Of a DNA stretch of 64,000 nucleotides, positions 35,560 through 45,447 are shown in pieces. Numbering within the stretch: the stretch's first letter is position 1; every line of letters begins with the position of its first letter. The stretch spans positions 3,658,001-3,722,000 of the forward strand of contig NZ_CP061171.1 in the NCBI RefSeq assembly GCF_014692875.1, given 5' to 3'. Source of the stretch: Pedobacter riviphilus (GTDB lineage Bacteria; Bacteroidota; Bacteroidia; Sphingobacteriales; Sphingobacteriaceae). Below the pieces are notes generated by a model. It made no database searches. It was not told the DNA's origin and saw only the letters and a list, made by a program, of their open reading frames with translations. The position numbers were made by a program, and so were the translations under genes.

Positions 35560-36636
35560 TTAAACCGCAGGTTCCTGCTGACTTAAACAATGGAAACTTC
35601 CCAATCCCCAGATAATATCAACCGAATTGATTCCGATCACTTTTCGGTCAGGGAAACAACCTTGAATAATATCTAAGGCCTTCTGGTCGTTTACATCATC
35701 AAAAATTGGCACAATTACCGCTGCATTAGCGATGTAAAAGTTTGCATAAGATGCAGGGAGGCGGGTATCTTCATAGATCACTGGAGAAGGCATCGGCAAC
35801 TCTACAATATTTAACGGTCTGCCGTCTTTCAGTTTCATCGCCTTTAAAGTCTCCAAATTTTCCTGTAACAAGATATAATTTTCATCCAGCGGATTGCTTT
35901 CTATGACAGTTAAAACCGTATCCTCGTTTACAAAACGCGTAATATCATCAATATGACCGTCGGTATCGTCGCCAACAATACCATCTCCCAACCATAATAC
36001 CTGATCTTGGCCATAATATTCAAGCAAATATTGCTCAATCTGTTCTTTGGTTAAATGCGGATTACGGTTTTCGTTCAATAAACAGGCCGTAGTGGTTAAA
36101 ACCGTTCCGGCACCATTAAACTCTACTGAACCTCCTTCCATTACGATATCGGGCGTAAACAAAGGTAAATCGAAATGTTTGGCAATTTTTGTCGGAATCA
36201 CATCATCCAGGTCAAACGGAGGATATTTTCCACCCCAAGCGTTATATCCCCAATCTACAACAGCCTTTTCATTTCCTTTCAGCACAAATGCTGGACCATG
36301 GTCGCGGCACCAGGCATCGTTTGTTTCATTAAAATAAAATTCGATCTGGCTTAAATCCGCATCCACTTTTGTTAATTCAGAAACCGCAAAAGCTTTCATT
36401 TCTTCATCTTTCACATTTATGCGCACTTTTTCACCTTCGGCAACTACCTTGATGAACTGGCAATATGGTTTGTAAATGGTTTCGATTTTATCTGGCCAAG
36501 AAGCTTCTTTATGCGGCCAGCTTAACCAAGTTGCCTCATGTTTAGTCCACTCGGCAGGGAAAGCATAACCTTGCTTCTTCGGCGAATAATCAAATTGATT
36601 GATATTTAAATCTTTTCTTGGAGGAAAGTTTGACAT
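35560..36636 (-). CDS. aguA: Agmatine deiminase (agmatine iminohydrolase)
   Basis: 358 residues. Peptidyl-arginine-deiminase fold motifs are clear: EATWLSWPHKEASWPDKI, FYFNETNDAWCRDHGPAFVL (guanidine-binding Asp), MEGGSVEFNGAGTVLTTTAC, WLGDGIVGDDTDGHIDDITR (catalytic His/Asp) and the C-terminal GSFHCLSQQEP with the nucleophile Cys350. It turns agmatine into N-carbamoylputrescine. The gene for the next enzyme lies directly upstream on the same strand, giving a two-step agmatine-to-putrescine operon. Confidence 0.95.
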   Translation of the reverse strand: MSNFPPRKDLNINQFDYSPKKQGYAFPAEWTKHEATWLSWPHKEASWPDKIETIYKPYCQFIKVVAEGEKVRINVKDEEMKAFAVSELTKVDADLSQIEFYFNETNDAWCRDHGPAFVLKGNEKAVVDWGYNAWGGKYPPFDLDDVIPTKIAKHFDLPLFTPDIVMEGGSVEFNGAGTVLTTTACLLNENRNPHLTKEQIEQYLLEYYGQDQVLWLGDGIVGDDTDGHIDDITRFVNEDTVLTVIESNPLDENYILLQENLETLKAMKLKDGRPLNIVELPMPSPVIYEDTRLPASYANFYIANAAVIVPIFDDVNDQKALDIIQGCFPDRKVIGINSVDIIWGLGSFHCLSQQEPAV

Positions 36637-36658
36637 CTAATTTTAATTTATAAAATGA

Positions 36659-36682
36659 ATGGTCCGTGAGGACACGAACCAT
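36659..36682. repeat. GGTCCGTG hairpin, dispersed family B
   Basis: ATGGTCCGTG (36659-36668), AGGA loop, CACGAACCAT (36673-36682). Related hairpins lie at 40471-40489 and 24656-24675. It sits between the two agmatine genes and could weaken read-through. Confidence 0.6.
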
Positions 36683-36725
36683 GGATTTTTATTTATGGGT
36701 TTACGATTTAAGCTTTGGTCTTAGC

Positions 36726-37601
36726 TTAATCCCCGTCAATATATCTTTTCGTAATTGGCTGGTAAGAATCAATTCTTCTGTCTCTTAAAAAAGGCCAATG
36801 TTTACGGAAGAAATCAGATTCTGATAAATCCAGCTCAACTACCTCAGTTTCTTCCTGATCGTGAGAACCTAAATAAAGTATTTTGCCCTGTGCATTGGTA
36901 GCGAAACTGCCGCCCCAGAATTTCATGGCACCATTCTGCTCAAAACCTACACGGTTTACACTTACTACAGGCACACCGTTTGCAACTGCATGCGAACGTT
37001 GGATGGTTTGCCAAGCATTGTATTGATCTTGATTGGTTTCTTCATCCTGATCGGTAGCCCAGCCAATTGCAGTTGGATAAAACATGATATCTGCACCCAT
37101 TAAGGCCGTAATACGTGAAGCTTCAGGATACCATTGATCCCAACAGATCAGGATACCAATTTTAGCAAACTTGGTTTGGAATACCTTGTAGCCTAAATCG
37201 CCTGGCGTGAAGTAAAATTTTTCGTAAAAAGCAGGATCATCAGGAATATGCATTTTACGGTATTTACCTAAATACGAACCATCAGCATCTAAAACAGCTG
37301 TGGTATTGTGATACAAACCTTCAGCACGTTTCTCAAACAAAGAAGCAATAATTACCACACCCAATTCTTTGGCTACCACTTGCAAAGCATCAGTAGATGG
37401 CCCTGGAATAGCTTCAGCTAAATCGAAATTGTCGTAATCTTCAACATCGCAGAAATACAAAGAAGTAAAAAGCTCTTGTAAACACACAATCTGTGCACCT
37501 TTTGCAGCGGCTTCCCTTACTTTAGCAATCGCTTTATCTAAATTCTCTTGTTTATCTTTAGTACAACTCATTTGCACTAAGCCAACTTTTACTTTCTTCA
37601 T
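36726..37601 (-). CDS. aguB: N-carbamoylputrescine amidase
   Basis: 291 residues, nitrilase/CN-hydrolase fold. The catalytic triad is visible: Glu43 in VCLQELFTSLYF, Lys116 in YRKMHIPDDPAFYEKFYFTP and Cys153 in ILICWDQWYPEASR. The neighbouring HIPDDPAFYEKFYFTPGD block marks the carbamoylputrescine branch. It cleaves N-carbamoylputrescine to putrescine, CO2 and ammonia and is first in the operon with the deiminase gene. A -7 box TAACTTTG lies on the minus strand at 37705-37712, so the leader is about 100 bases. Confidence 0.95.
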   Translation of the reverse strand: MKKVKVGLVQMSCTKDKQENLDKAIAKVREAAAKGAQIVCLQELFTSLYFCDVEDYDNFDLAEAIPGPSTDALQVVAKELGVVIIASLFEKRAEGLYHNTTAVLDADGSYLGKYRKMHIPDDPAFYEKFYFTPGDLGYKVFQTKFAKIGILICWDQWYPEASRITALMGADIMFYPTAIGWATDQDEETNQDQYNAWQTIQRSHAVANGVPVVSVNRVGFEQNGAMKFWGGSFATNAQGKILYLGSHDQEETEVVELDLSESDFFRKHWPFLRDRRIDSYQPITKRYIDGD

Positions 37602-37934
37602 GTTTTCAAAATGATTGAATTAACGAATTAGCGAATGATTGAATGTTTTAATTGCGCTTTGCACACTTACTCATTCAAAAATTCATTCATTCAAAATTAG
37701 GCTGCAAAGTTACTATTTTGTTTAAAAGTAGAACGGCATAATTATGTAATTGTTTTTGAAAAGCAAAGGCAGGGGTTCCTATTACTGTTAGCCGGGCTAT
37801 CCATTATAGCTCCGATGAAAAATCGGAGGCTGCCATTCCTATCCCGTTTAGGTGGAAAAAGTTGTGCTCCTATTTAAGGTAAAACAAAAAGCCCCGATAC
37901 TTATCGAGGCTTTCCATTCTAATTCAAAACCAGA
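37602..37934. other. Intergenic gap: aguB promoter and flotillin-gene terminator
   Basis: 333 bases without a gene. On the aguB side are repeated TGAATGATTGAA/CATTCATTC words and the -7 box at 37705-37712. In the middle is a CTCCGATgaaaaATCGGAG hairpin near 37811. At 37888-37913 AAAGCCCCGATA pairs with TATCGAGGCTTT and is followed on the minus strand by TTTTTGTTTT, the likely terminator of the SPFH gene. Confidence 0.65.
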
Positions 37935-39902
37935 TTAAGGGTTGATATTATCCTTTTTAGGTTTTGCTTTTGTTTCTACAATTTCTGCAACGGCTACTAC
38001 TTCTTTGCGTTTTTCTGGATCCATTAACTCCATCAATTTCAGTCCAAGTAGGCCATCCATGGCAGAGCCGCCATGATTACCACCATTGCCACCAATCAGC
38101 ACATCAGGGATCAGTTTCACATTACCTTTTGATAACTCTTCGGTAATTTTGTAACGGGTAAAGTTTTCGCCGCCCAAAGCTTTCACAGCAAGTTCGTAAG
38201 CTTCGGCAGTTGATTTACCCACCGCTAAAATTTTACCTGCTTCGGCACTACCAGTTAACGAAATCTGCTCTGCTTCTGCAGATGCGCGGAGTTTAATCGC
38301 TTCAGAATCGGCCTGTGCTCTTGCTTTGGTAGCTTCTGCCTCTGCATGGGCCCTCATTTTAGTAGCCTCAGCCTCTGCTCCCACGGCTAATTTTACACCA
38401 GCTGCATCACCTTCCGATTTTTTTACCGTTGCACTTGCAGTACGTTCGGCAATCTCTACACTTTGTTGTGCTTTCACAATATCTTTTTGCATATCTGCAA
38501 TCGCAGTTTCTTTCTCCATCCCCTGACGTGTTTCTTGGGCCTGTTTTTGAGTTTCGTAAGTAACCTTTTGCTCTTCCGCAATTTTACGGTCGGTTAAAGT
38601 TTTCATTAACGATTCAGGTGGAACAATGTCACCAATCAGCGTATCAACAGCATTTACGTTATATTCGTCAAGCACTTTGCGGATATGCTCTTTTGCCGAT
38701 TCCTGACGCTCTTTACGGGTACTCAAGAAAGCAATCACATCACTTCCCTGTGCCGAGTTACGGAAATAGTTACCGATTGTAGGTTCCAAAACCTGCGAAA
38801 CCAGATTCACCATATTACCAAAACGGGCAATTACTTTAGGTGCTTCGGTAGTAGGCACGTGGATAATCTGTGCCACATCTAAATTGAACGGGAAACCATC
38901 TCTCGAACGCACAGTAATGGTGGATAGGTTTTTATCCAGATTATGTGCTTCGCTACGTGCCGATGCCCAGTTCAATACCAAATTGGTTGTAGGCACCAGT
39001 TCTACCTTCATAATGTATTTATTAATTGGGTATTTACCCGGGCCAAGTGGTTCCAGCCAAACACCTTTCGATCCTTTGGCCACAATATTTCCATGTTTAA
39101 AATCAACACCAGTTAAATCATCGCCCTCTTTACCAATGAATGAAATCACCACCCCTACATAACCAATGGCAATTTCGGTCATGGGAATTTCTTCTAACTG
39201 AATGGCCCAGGGATTGAGGTTATAAGAACCGGCCAAAATTACCTGCGGCTGCAAACCGCGGTTTCCGCCCATTTTGATAAAAGCATCAAAATCCTGAAAG
39301 TTGTTATGTCCTTCTACCAGTTTACCCGCAATCTGGTTGGCTTCGATTGGTAAACCGTCCAATGTGGTTACAATGCCCACCATACTTTCCTGAATGCGGA
39401 TCATATCGGTAACCGATACCTGAAACAGCATGGTATTGATACGATAGGAACCTGAGGTAATATAAGAGGTTTGCCGGCCTCTCTGACCACCATTTTCGAG
39501 GAATTTCACGGCATCCTGAAAGTTATCAGACTCCACTTTTTGTCCGAGGATATTCCCCGTTGGGATCTCCGCCCCGTCTTTGGCCATAATCAGCCCGATT
39601 TTACCTTCCGGAATAATGGTAAACTGCTCCATGGTTACACTGTACTGCCAGAACCACATCCCGAAATACAAGCCTGGCGCCAGTGTTTTTCCTTGGAAAC
39701 CAGCTTCGCCTTTTATGGCGATAATCCGTCCATCGGGCAGCTCCCGGTCGGAGCCAAAGAGCACGAATTTTTTGGTAATCAACCCAATTCTATCTTCGGG
39801 TACAATCACCATCCCGAATAAGAAACGTAAAATATATTTGTATAAAACCACGCACAGCAGTGCCACTAAAACCCACCAATAATTAGAAATGAGCGCTTCC
39901 AT
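37935..39902 (-). CDS. Flotillin-like SPFH-domain membrane protein
   Basis: 655 residues. One N-terminal span (YWWVLVALLCVVLYKYILRF) precedes GMVIVPEDRIGLITKKFVLF, the start of a band-7/SPFH domain, with repeated PEGKIGLIMAKDGAEIPTG-type units through residue 250. A long alanine/glutamate coiled coil follows (ATKMRAHAEAEATKARAQAD, EAIKLRASAEAEQISLTGSA) and a short glycine/Met tail. The order matches flotillin/YqiK-like scaffolds that organise membrane microdomains. No NfeD partner is adjacent, so it acts alone here or with distant genes. Confidence 0.85.
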   Translation of the reverse strand: MEALISNYWWVLVALLCVVLYKYILRFLFGMVIVPEDRIGLITKKFVLFGSDRELPDGRIIAIKGEAGFQGKTLAPGLYFGMWFWQYSVTMEQFTIIPEGKIGLIMAKDGAEIPTGNILGQKVESDNFQDAVKFLENGGQRGRQTSYITSGSYRINTMLFQVSVTDMIRIQESMVGIVTTLDGLPIEANQIAGKLVEGHNNFQDFDAFIKMGGNRGLQPQVILAGSYNLNPWAIQLEEIPMTEIAIGYVGVVISFIGKEGDDLTGVDFKHGNIVAKGSKGVWLEPLGPGKYPINKYIMKVELVPTTNLVLNWASARSEAHNLDKNLSTITVRSRDGFPFNLDVAQIIHVPTTEAPKVIARFGNMVNLVSQVLEPTIGNYFRNSAQGSDVIAFLSTRKERQESAKEHIRKVLDEYNVNAVDTLIGDIVPPESLMKTLTDRKIAEEQKVTYETQKQAQETRQGMEKETAIADMQKDIVKAQQSVEIAERTASATVKKSEGDAAGVKLAVGAEAEATKMRAHAEAEATKARAQADSEAIKLRASAEAEQISLTGSAEAGKILAVGKSTAEAYELAVKALGGENFTRYKITEELSKGNVKLIPDVLIGGNGGNHGGSAMDGLLGLKLMELMDPEKRKEVVAVAEIVETKAKPKKDNINP

Positions 39903-40506
39903 AATGTTTTGTATTTTTCTGTTTTTTTAACTCGATAAACCATTTATCAAGCACGATATAGATATCAAACGGTGTGCTTTGTTACTGTTTTTAACACTTA
40001 TTTTTAAACTATTTTTTGTTGGTTTTAAGGCCTAAAAGATGACTCAGGATCGATTATCGCAAGAATACCACCTGCAGATGACATTTTGAAGAATCCCCCA
40101 ACTGAACGCTTATAAACGCCAAAAACTAACCATTTAGGTTTTACGAAATACCTTGGAGAATTTTAAATGTATAAATTACAATTAATCGAAAAAATATGTC
40201 CTTTTTTAGATCTATACAATTGACCAAAAAGGGATACACCGTTTTGTCAGTTCGGATTGCAAAAGAATAAAGATGAGCAAGAGTGAAGCGTTTCCAGAAA
40301 GAGCAGAACCCAGGTTAACTAAACCCCCGATTGCACGAATGCCGATTCTTTCCAATCGGTAGAAGGAAAAGCGGGACAGGAAACAACCCAAAAGTACAGG
40401 AACCTGCTTTTCAAACAACATGATTGATGATGTTTTGATGATCAGAATTTACAAAATATTAATAGGATCCGGTTTGTGGGCCACAGACCGTGGGAGTTGA
40501 GGAGAG
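39903..40506. repeat. Intergenic gap with degenerate repeat
   Basis: 604 bases without a credible gene. The stretch 40215-40421 carries a 69-codon frame on the minus strand, but its words (GCGGGACAGGAAACAACCCAA, written in parts as GCGGGACAGG and AAACAACCCAA, then CCTGCTTTTCAAA) resemble 59740-59805 (ACGGGACTGAATTAACCCAA, GCTGCTTTTCAAA), so it reads as a dispersed repeat. A family B hairpin GGTTTGTGG / CCACAGACC lies at 40471-40489. Confidence 0.55.
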
Positions 40507-40743
40507 TTACACGCCTATTTCTTCTCTATATTCCTGCTGCAGTTCGAACAGGCATTTGGCGCAGAGACAACCATCGTACAGTTCGGAGATGTATTGTACT
40601 TCGTTAATGCTGAGTTGCACCACACTGCACTGACATTTGGTATATGAATTTGCCTTGCACTCTATAGCAGTTCCGCATCTTTCGCAGGGAATGATTTCGT
40701 GTTTGCTATGTTTTAAAATTCCGTTCATTTGTTCAATGGTCAT
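40507..40743 (-). CDS. Cysteine-rich CWC-like small protein
   Basis: 78 residues with eight Cys: ETIPCERCG-type opening (HEIIPCERCGTAIECKANSY), KCQCSVVQLSI and DGCLCAKCLFELQQE. The spacing C-x2-C-x6-C, CxC, CxC-x2-C matches the Cys-rich CWC family, with CQC replacing the usual CWC, and suggests zinc binding. The function of the family is unknown. The ATG start is supported by a basic/polar lead. It is upstream of nothing on its strand except repeat DNA; nrdA ends 160 bases to its right. Confidence 0.75.
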   Translation of the reverse strand: MTIEQMNGILKHSKHEIIPCERCGTAIECKANSYTKCQCSVVQLSINEVQYISELYDGCLCAKCLFELQQEYREEIGV

Positions 40744-40828
40744 TAGTTCATTCGTGTTTGGCGCTTTAGAAACTAACGAACCAATGACTGATGAACTACT
40801 GAACTAATACAAAAGTAGCGACAAAAAA

Positions 40829-40858
40829 TAAGGTTTTGAGCGTTTGCCCAAAACCTTA
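40829..40858 (-). terminator. Terminator of the nrdB-nrdA operon
   Basis: TAAGGTTTTG (40829-40838) and CAAAACCTTA (40849-40858) form a perfect 10-bp stem. On the minus strand it is followed by TTTTTTG, and it lies 45 bases past the nrdA stop. Confidence 0.8.
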
Positions 40859-40903
40859 CGATATTATTAGATTCTTAAAAGTCCCCTTTAGGGGATTTAG
40901 GGG

Positions 40904-43288
40904 TTAACCCGAGCAGCTGATACAGCCTTCTTCCATCGAACAAACTGGTCCGTCAACGATTTCTTCTGCAACCTGATCTTGTGGAATTTCAGCTGGGATA
41001 ACGGCTTCAATTGCTTTACCGCCCTGGTTCTCTACCGTAAATTTAACGGCCTGAGAAGCTGCTTGTGTACGCAGATAATACATACCGGTTTTTAAACCTT
41101 TTTCCCATGCATAGAAGTGCATTGAAGTTAATTTTGATGTATTTGGTGCGTTTACGAACAAGTTTAACGATTGTGATTGGCAGATATACGCACCACGATC
41201 GGCAGCCATATCGATGATATTACGCATCTTGATCTCCCAAACGGTTTTGTACAATTCTTTAATATAATCTGGAATGGTATCAATAGCCTGGATAGAACCG
41301 TTAGCCAATATAATCTGGTTTTTCATATCGTTGTTCCATAAACCCAATGCAACCAAATCTTTCAATAAGTGTTTGTTTACCACTACAAACTCTCCACTTA
41401 GTACGCGGCGGGTGTAAATGTTAGAAGTATATGGCTCAAAACATTCGTTATTACCTAAAATCTGAGAAGTAGATGCAGTTGGCATTGGTGCAACGAGTAA
41501 TGAGTTGTACACACCATCTTTAACTACTTTTTTACGTAATGCATCCCAGTCCCAACGGCCGCTATCTGGCGTAACATTCCATAAATCGAACTGGAATTTA
41601 CCTTTTGATAAAGGAGAACCTTTAAAGGTTTGGTAAGGACCATGTTTCACAGCTAAATCATGCGAAGCTGTCATCGAAGCGAAATAAATCGTCTCGAAAA
41701 TGTCTTTATTTAAACGTTTAGCCTCATCACTTTCAAAAGGTAAACGCAATAAGATAAAGGCATCAGCCAAACCTTGCACTCCTAAACCAACGGGACGATG
41801 GCGCATGTTAGAGTTTTCAGCTTCCTGAACAGGGTAATAGTTATGATCGATGATTTTGTTCAGGTTTAAAGTAGCCTGATAGGTTACATCGTATAATTTT
41901 TGGTGATCAAATTGTCCATTAATTACGAAACGAGGCAATGCCAATGAAGCTAAGTTACAAACCGCAACTTCATCTTTTGAGGTATACTCTATAATTTCGG
42001 TACATAAGTTAGAGCTCTTGATGGTACCTAAGTTCTGTTGGTTAGATTTGCTGTTCGCTGCATCTTTAAACAACATGTAAGGTGTACCGGTTTCGATTTG
42101 CGAATCTAAAATGGCAAACCAAAGTTCTTGCGCTTTAATGGTTTTACGGCCACGGCCTTCTGTTTCGTATTTAGTGTAAAGTTCTTCGAATTCTTTTCCG
42201 AAACAATCTGCCAAACCTGGTGCTTCGTGCGGGCAGAATAAGGTCCAATCGCCATTATCTTTAACACGTTGCATAAATAAATCGTTAATCCAAAGGGCAT
42301 AAAACAAATCACGCGCACGCATTTCTTCTTTACCATGGTTTTTACGAAGATCTAAGAATTCGAAAACATCTGCATGCCAAGGCTCTAAATAGATGGCAAA
42401 AGCACCTTTACGTTTACCTCCACCCTGATCTACATAACGCGCAGTATCATTAAATACGCGTAACATTGGGATGATACCGTTACTTGTACCGTTTGTTCCA
42501 CCAATGTACGATCCTGTTGCGCGGATATTGTGGATGCTTAGACCAATACCACCAGCACTTTGCGAAATTTTAGCTGTTTGCTTTAAAGTATCGTAAATAC
42601 CTTCGATGCTATCATCTTGCATGGTTAACAAGAAACATGATGACATTTGAGGTTTTGGTGTGGCTGCATTAAACAAAGTTGGCGTAGCGTGTGTAAACCA
42701 ACGCTCGCTCATTAAGTTATAAGTTTTAATGGCACTCTCGATATCTTCTTTGTGGATACCTACAGAAACACGCATAAACAAATGTTGAGGGCGCTCTACA
42801 ATCTGACCGTTAACTTTTAAAAGGTAAGATTTTTCTAAAGTTTTGAAACCAAAATAATCGAAGCCGAAATCGCGGTCGTAAATAATAGAACTATCTAAAA
42901 TATCCTTGTTTTTTTCTATGATCTCATAAACATCATCAGCAATAAGAGGAGCCTCTTTCTGTGCTTTCGGGTCGAAATATTCGTACAACATTTTCATCGT
43001 ACCCGAGAATGATTTAGTAGTATTTTTATGCAAGTTCGAAACCGCTATACGTGATGCCAGCAAAGCATAATCGGGGTGCTTCGTTGTTAACGATGCTGCA
43101 GTTTCTGCGGCAAGGTTATCCAACTCCGACGTGGTTACACCATCATATAAACCTTCGATAACCTTTTTGGCTACATCGATTGGATCTACCAGATCTGAAT
43201 TTAAACCATAGCACAACTTTTGAATACGAGCTGTGATTTTGTCAAATTGCACCGCTTCTTTGCGGCCATCTCTTTTTAGTACGAACAT
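40904..43288 (-). CDS. nrdA: Ribonucleoside-diphosphate reductase, class Ia, alpha subunit
   Basis: 794 residues. An N-terminal ATP cone is present ([20 protein letters not shown], regulating activity by ATP/dATP). The barrel has [20 protein letters not shown] (first active-site Cys), [40 protein letters not shown] (catalytic-loop Cys and Glu) and [20 protein letters not shown]. The C-terminus [12 protein letters not shown] holds the thioredoxin-reactive Cys pair. It reduces ribonucleotides to deoxyribonucleotides. nrdB lies 156 bases upstream on the same strand. The gap has GTATCAAGTA/GTAGCGAG repeats. Confidence 0.96.
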   Translation of the reverse strand: MFVLKRDGRKEAVQFDKITARIQKLCYGLNSDLVDPIDVAKKVIEGLYDGVTTSELDNLAAETAASLTTKHPDYALLASRIAVSNLHKNTTKSFSGTMKMLYEYFDPKAQKEAPLIADDVYEIIEKNKDILDSSIIYDRDFGFDYFGFKTLEKSYLLKVNGQIVERPQHLFMRVSVGIHKEDIESAIKTYNLMSERWFTHATPTLFNAATPKPQMSSCFLLTMQDDSIEGIYDTLKQTAKISQSAGGIGLSIHNIRATGSYIGGTNGTSNGIIPMLRVFNDTARYVDQGGGKRKGAFAIYLEPWHADVFEFLDLRKNHGKEEMRARDLFYALWINDLFMQRVKDNGDWTLFCPHEAPGLADCFGKEFEELYTKYETEGRGRKTIKAQELWFAILDSQIETGTPYMLFKDAANSKSNQQNLGTIKSSNLCTEIIEYTSKDEVAVCNLASLALPRFVINGQFDHQKLYDVTYQATLNLNKIIDHNYYPVQEAENSNMRHRPVGLGVQGLADAFILLRLPFESDEAKRLNKDIFETIYFASMTASHDLAVKHGPYQTFKGSPLSKGKFQFDLWNVTPDSGRWDWDALRKKVVKDGVYNSLLVAPMPTASTSQILGNNECFEPYTSNIYTRRVLSGEFVVVNKHLLKDLVALGLWNNDMKNQIILANGSIQAIDTIPDYIKELYKTVWEIKMRNIIDMAADRGAYICQSQSLNLFVNAPNTSKLTSMHFYAWEKGLKTGMYYLRTQAASQAVKFTVENQGGKAIEAVIPAEIPQDQVAEEIVDGPVCSMEEGCISCSG

Positions 43289-43444
43289 ATTTTATGAGAT
43301 TTTAAGTTAATATTTAGTAGCGAGTATCAAGTATCAACACTTAATGATCACTTTGTATTTTTGTTATTTATTTATTAGTATCGAGCAGCAGGTATCAAGT
43401 AGCGAGATCAAAACCTTTTGTTTCCCGTCTTTTAACCTTCTACT

Positions 43445-44416
43445 TTAAAAGTCTTCGTCTAAAGAAAACGCCTGTTTGTTATTATCAGCAGCGGTTAATA
43501 CACCACTTTTCTGATAATCGCCCACACGTTTCTCGAAGAAGTTGGTTTTACCCTGCAACGAAATCATTTCCATAAAATCGAATGGATTGGTTGCATTGTA
43601 GATTTTTTTGTAACCCAACTCCTGTAACCATCTATCGGCTACAAACTCGATATATTGACTCATTAATTTTGCATTCATACCAATCAGTGCAACTGGCAAG
43701 GCATCAGTAATAAATTCTTTTTCAATTTCTACCGCATCGCTGATGATCGAATGAACCTGTTCTTCGCTTAGTTTATTGCTCAACATGCTGTACAACAAGC
43801 AGGCAAATTCACAGTGAGAACCTTCATCTCTCGAGATTAACTCATTACTGAAAGTTAATCCAGGCATCAAGCCACGTTTCTTTAACCAAAAGATAGAGCA
43901 GAAACTTCCGCTGAAGAAAATACCTTCAACCGCAGCAAATGCCACTAAACGCTCGGCAAAAGTTCCGTTTTCAATCCAGCGTAAAGCCCATTCTGCTTTC
44001 CTTTTTACCGCCGGTACGGTATCGATAGCATGGAACAAACGGTCTTTTTCTTCAGGATCTTTAATATAAGTATCGATTAACAGGGCGTAGGTTTCGGCAT
44101 GAATGTTTTCCATCATAATCTGGAAACCATAAAAACAACGTGCTTCCGGCAATTGAACTTCGCTCATGAAGTTTACCGCAAGATTCTCGTTCACGATACC
44201 ATCACTAGCAGAAAAGAAAGCAAGGATGTGCGAAATAAAATGCCTTTCGCCATCATTTAAATTGTCCCAGTGTTTCTGATCGTCAGAAAGATCAATCTCT
44301 TCTGCTGTCCAAAAACTAGCTTCGGTCTTTTTATACATTTCCCAAATTGCCGGGTATTTAATCGGCAAAAGCACAAATCTATCTTTGTTTTCTTGTAGTA
44401 ATAATTCCTGTTCCAT
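43445..44416 (-). CDS. nrdB: Ribonucleoside-diphosphate reductase, class Ia, beta subunit
   Basis: 323 residues of the eukaryote-like R2 type. The di-iron ligands are recognisable: Asp72 in FFSASDGIV, Glu103 and His106 in [13 protein letters not shown], Glu of [12 protein letters not shown], and Glu/His of [10 protein letters not shown]. The radical Tyr is Tyr110 (ENIHAETY, matching E-x2-H-x3-Y). The C-terminus ends FSLDEDF, the tail that binds the alpha subunit. It leads the operon with nrdA. The 455-base leader upstream has no gene. Confidence 0.96.
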   Translation of the reverse strand: MEQELLLQENKDRFVLLPIKYPAIWEMYKKTEASFWTAEEIDLSDDQKHWDNLNDGERHFISHILAFFSASDGIVNENLAVNFMSEVQLPEARCFYGFQIMMENIHAETYALLIDTYIKDPEEKDRLFHAIDTVPAVKRKAEWALRWIENGTFAERLVAFAAVEGIFFSGSFCSIFWLKKRGLMPGLTFSNELISRDEGSHCEFACLLYSMLSNKLSEEQVHSIISDAVEIEKEFITDALPVALIGMNAKLMSQYIEFVADRWLQELGYKKIYNATNPFDFMEMISLQGKTNFFEKRVGDYQKSGVLTAADNNKQAFSLDEDF

Positions 44417-44871
44417 ACGCTGATATTTTTAATTCTATTTTTTTAACAGAGCCGACAAAGGCACGCATCCATCAATTTTATATGATGATTGTAATGTCTT
44501 TTATCAAAACGCTGTTGTGAAAGTGCTAACCCTATTGCCTGACAAACAACTGAGTTTTTAGTTAGGAAAATTTAAAATTGCAATCAGGATGATGTACGTA
44601 TAAATTACTAAAAACTAAGCTTTTATATTTGTTTTCAAGCGCAAGAAGTTAAAGAACTTTGTTATAACAAATATATATACGGTGGCCCTTTTTTGTGAAC
44701 CAAAGTTGTTAACACCCTACCCAATTGATGGGGAAAAACGATCAGTCAAATATCATTTTCAAGCGAAAAAAAAGCTAATCGTTTCTTTTCAAGGGTTTAG
44801 CAAACCAAAATGAGTGTTAATAACTTAAATTTGAGGGCTATAATCGGCACTAAATAGCGCTAATAGGAGCA
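44417..44871. promoter_or_regulatory. Long nrdB upstream region
   Basis: 455 bases between the end of rlpA and the start of nrdB (both minus strand). A TATATTTG box lies on the minus strand at 44668-44675 without a matching TTTG at -33. Words such as GTTGTTAACACC (44705-44716) and GTGTTAATAACTT (44814-44826), and CCCAATTGATGGGG (44720-44733), are candidate protein-binding sites. I saw no clear NrdR box or known riboswitch. Regulation of nrd by this region is inferred from its length. Confidence 0.4.
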
Positions 44872-45252
44872 TTACTCAACCGTGTAACTGAGTTTCACTT
44901 TGGCAATGCCTTTGCGAAAGATACCGATCTGTTTTGCAGCACGTTCAGACAGATCTATGGCCAGTCTTTTAGAAAAAGGACCACGGTCATTTACCTTTAC
45001 TACTACCGATTTTCCGTTATCTGGATTGGTTACTGTAACCATGGTGCCGAATGGCAGGGTACGATGGGCAGCTGTTAGTTTTTTTGCCCGGTATTTGGCG
45101 CCGCTGGTGGTTCGGCGGCCTTCAAATTTTCTGTGATAATAAGTGGCGAGAACTGTTTTTTTGATGCTATCTGGTTCGTTTGATGAATCAGAATCTTGTG
45201 CTTTACCTTGTAAAAACAGGAAACAAAAACTTAATAACAGCAGATACTTCAT
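44872..45252 (-). CDS. RlpA-family septal ring lytic transglycosylase-like protein
   Basis: 126 residues with a signal peptide (MKYLLLLSFCFLFLQGKAQ). The double-psi beta-barrel of RlpA follows: YYHRKFEGRRTTSGAKYRAK, LTAAHRTLPFGTMVTVTNPD, VVVKVNDRGPFSKRLAIDLS and AKQIGIFRKGIAKVKLSY. The catalytic Asp is in NDRGPF. There is no SPOR domain, so it is a short form; the catalytic barrel is complete. Exported RlpA cuts denuded glycan strands at the septum. A -7 box TATATTTG is at 45279-45286, minus strand. Confidence 0.9.
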   Translation of the reverse strand: MKYLLLLSFCFLFLQGKAQDSDSSNEPDSIKKTVLATYYHRKFEGRRTTSGAKYRAKKLTAAHRTLPFGTMVTVTNPDNGKSVVVKVNDRGPFSKRLAIDLSERAAKQIGIFRKGIAKVKLSYTVE

Positions 45253-45447
45253 AGGCTAAATTTTCTTTATCGAGCCTGCAAATATAAGTATTTAGTTTAA
45301 AATGAAGCTGTTAATTAGTATTCATCTGGCTAAACAGGGCTATTTAACCCTATGCCGCGCCATTGCTTTACCCGCAAAATCGCTACATAACACCATGTCA
45401 GGTAAGGTTTTTGCCTGTTGAAAAAAACCTCAACACAATATGATAAT

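Noticed and set aside
40212..40421. 69-codon minus-strand frame before the flotillin-like gene
   Set aside because: Sequence words match another intergenic site at 59.74 kb, so it is taken as repeat DNA.
44417..44871. NrdR box or cobalamin riboswitch before nrdB
   Set aside because: No match to the paired NrdR boxes or to the conserved riboswitch core could be seen by eye.
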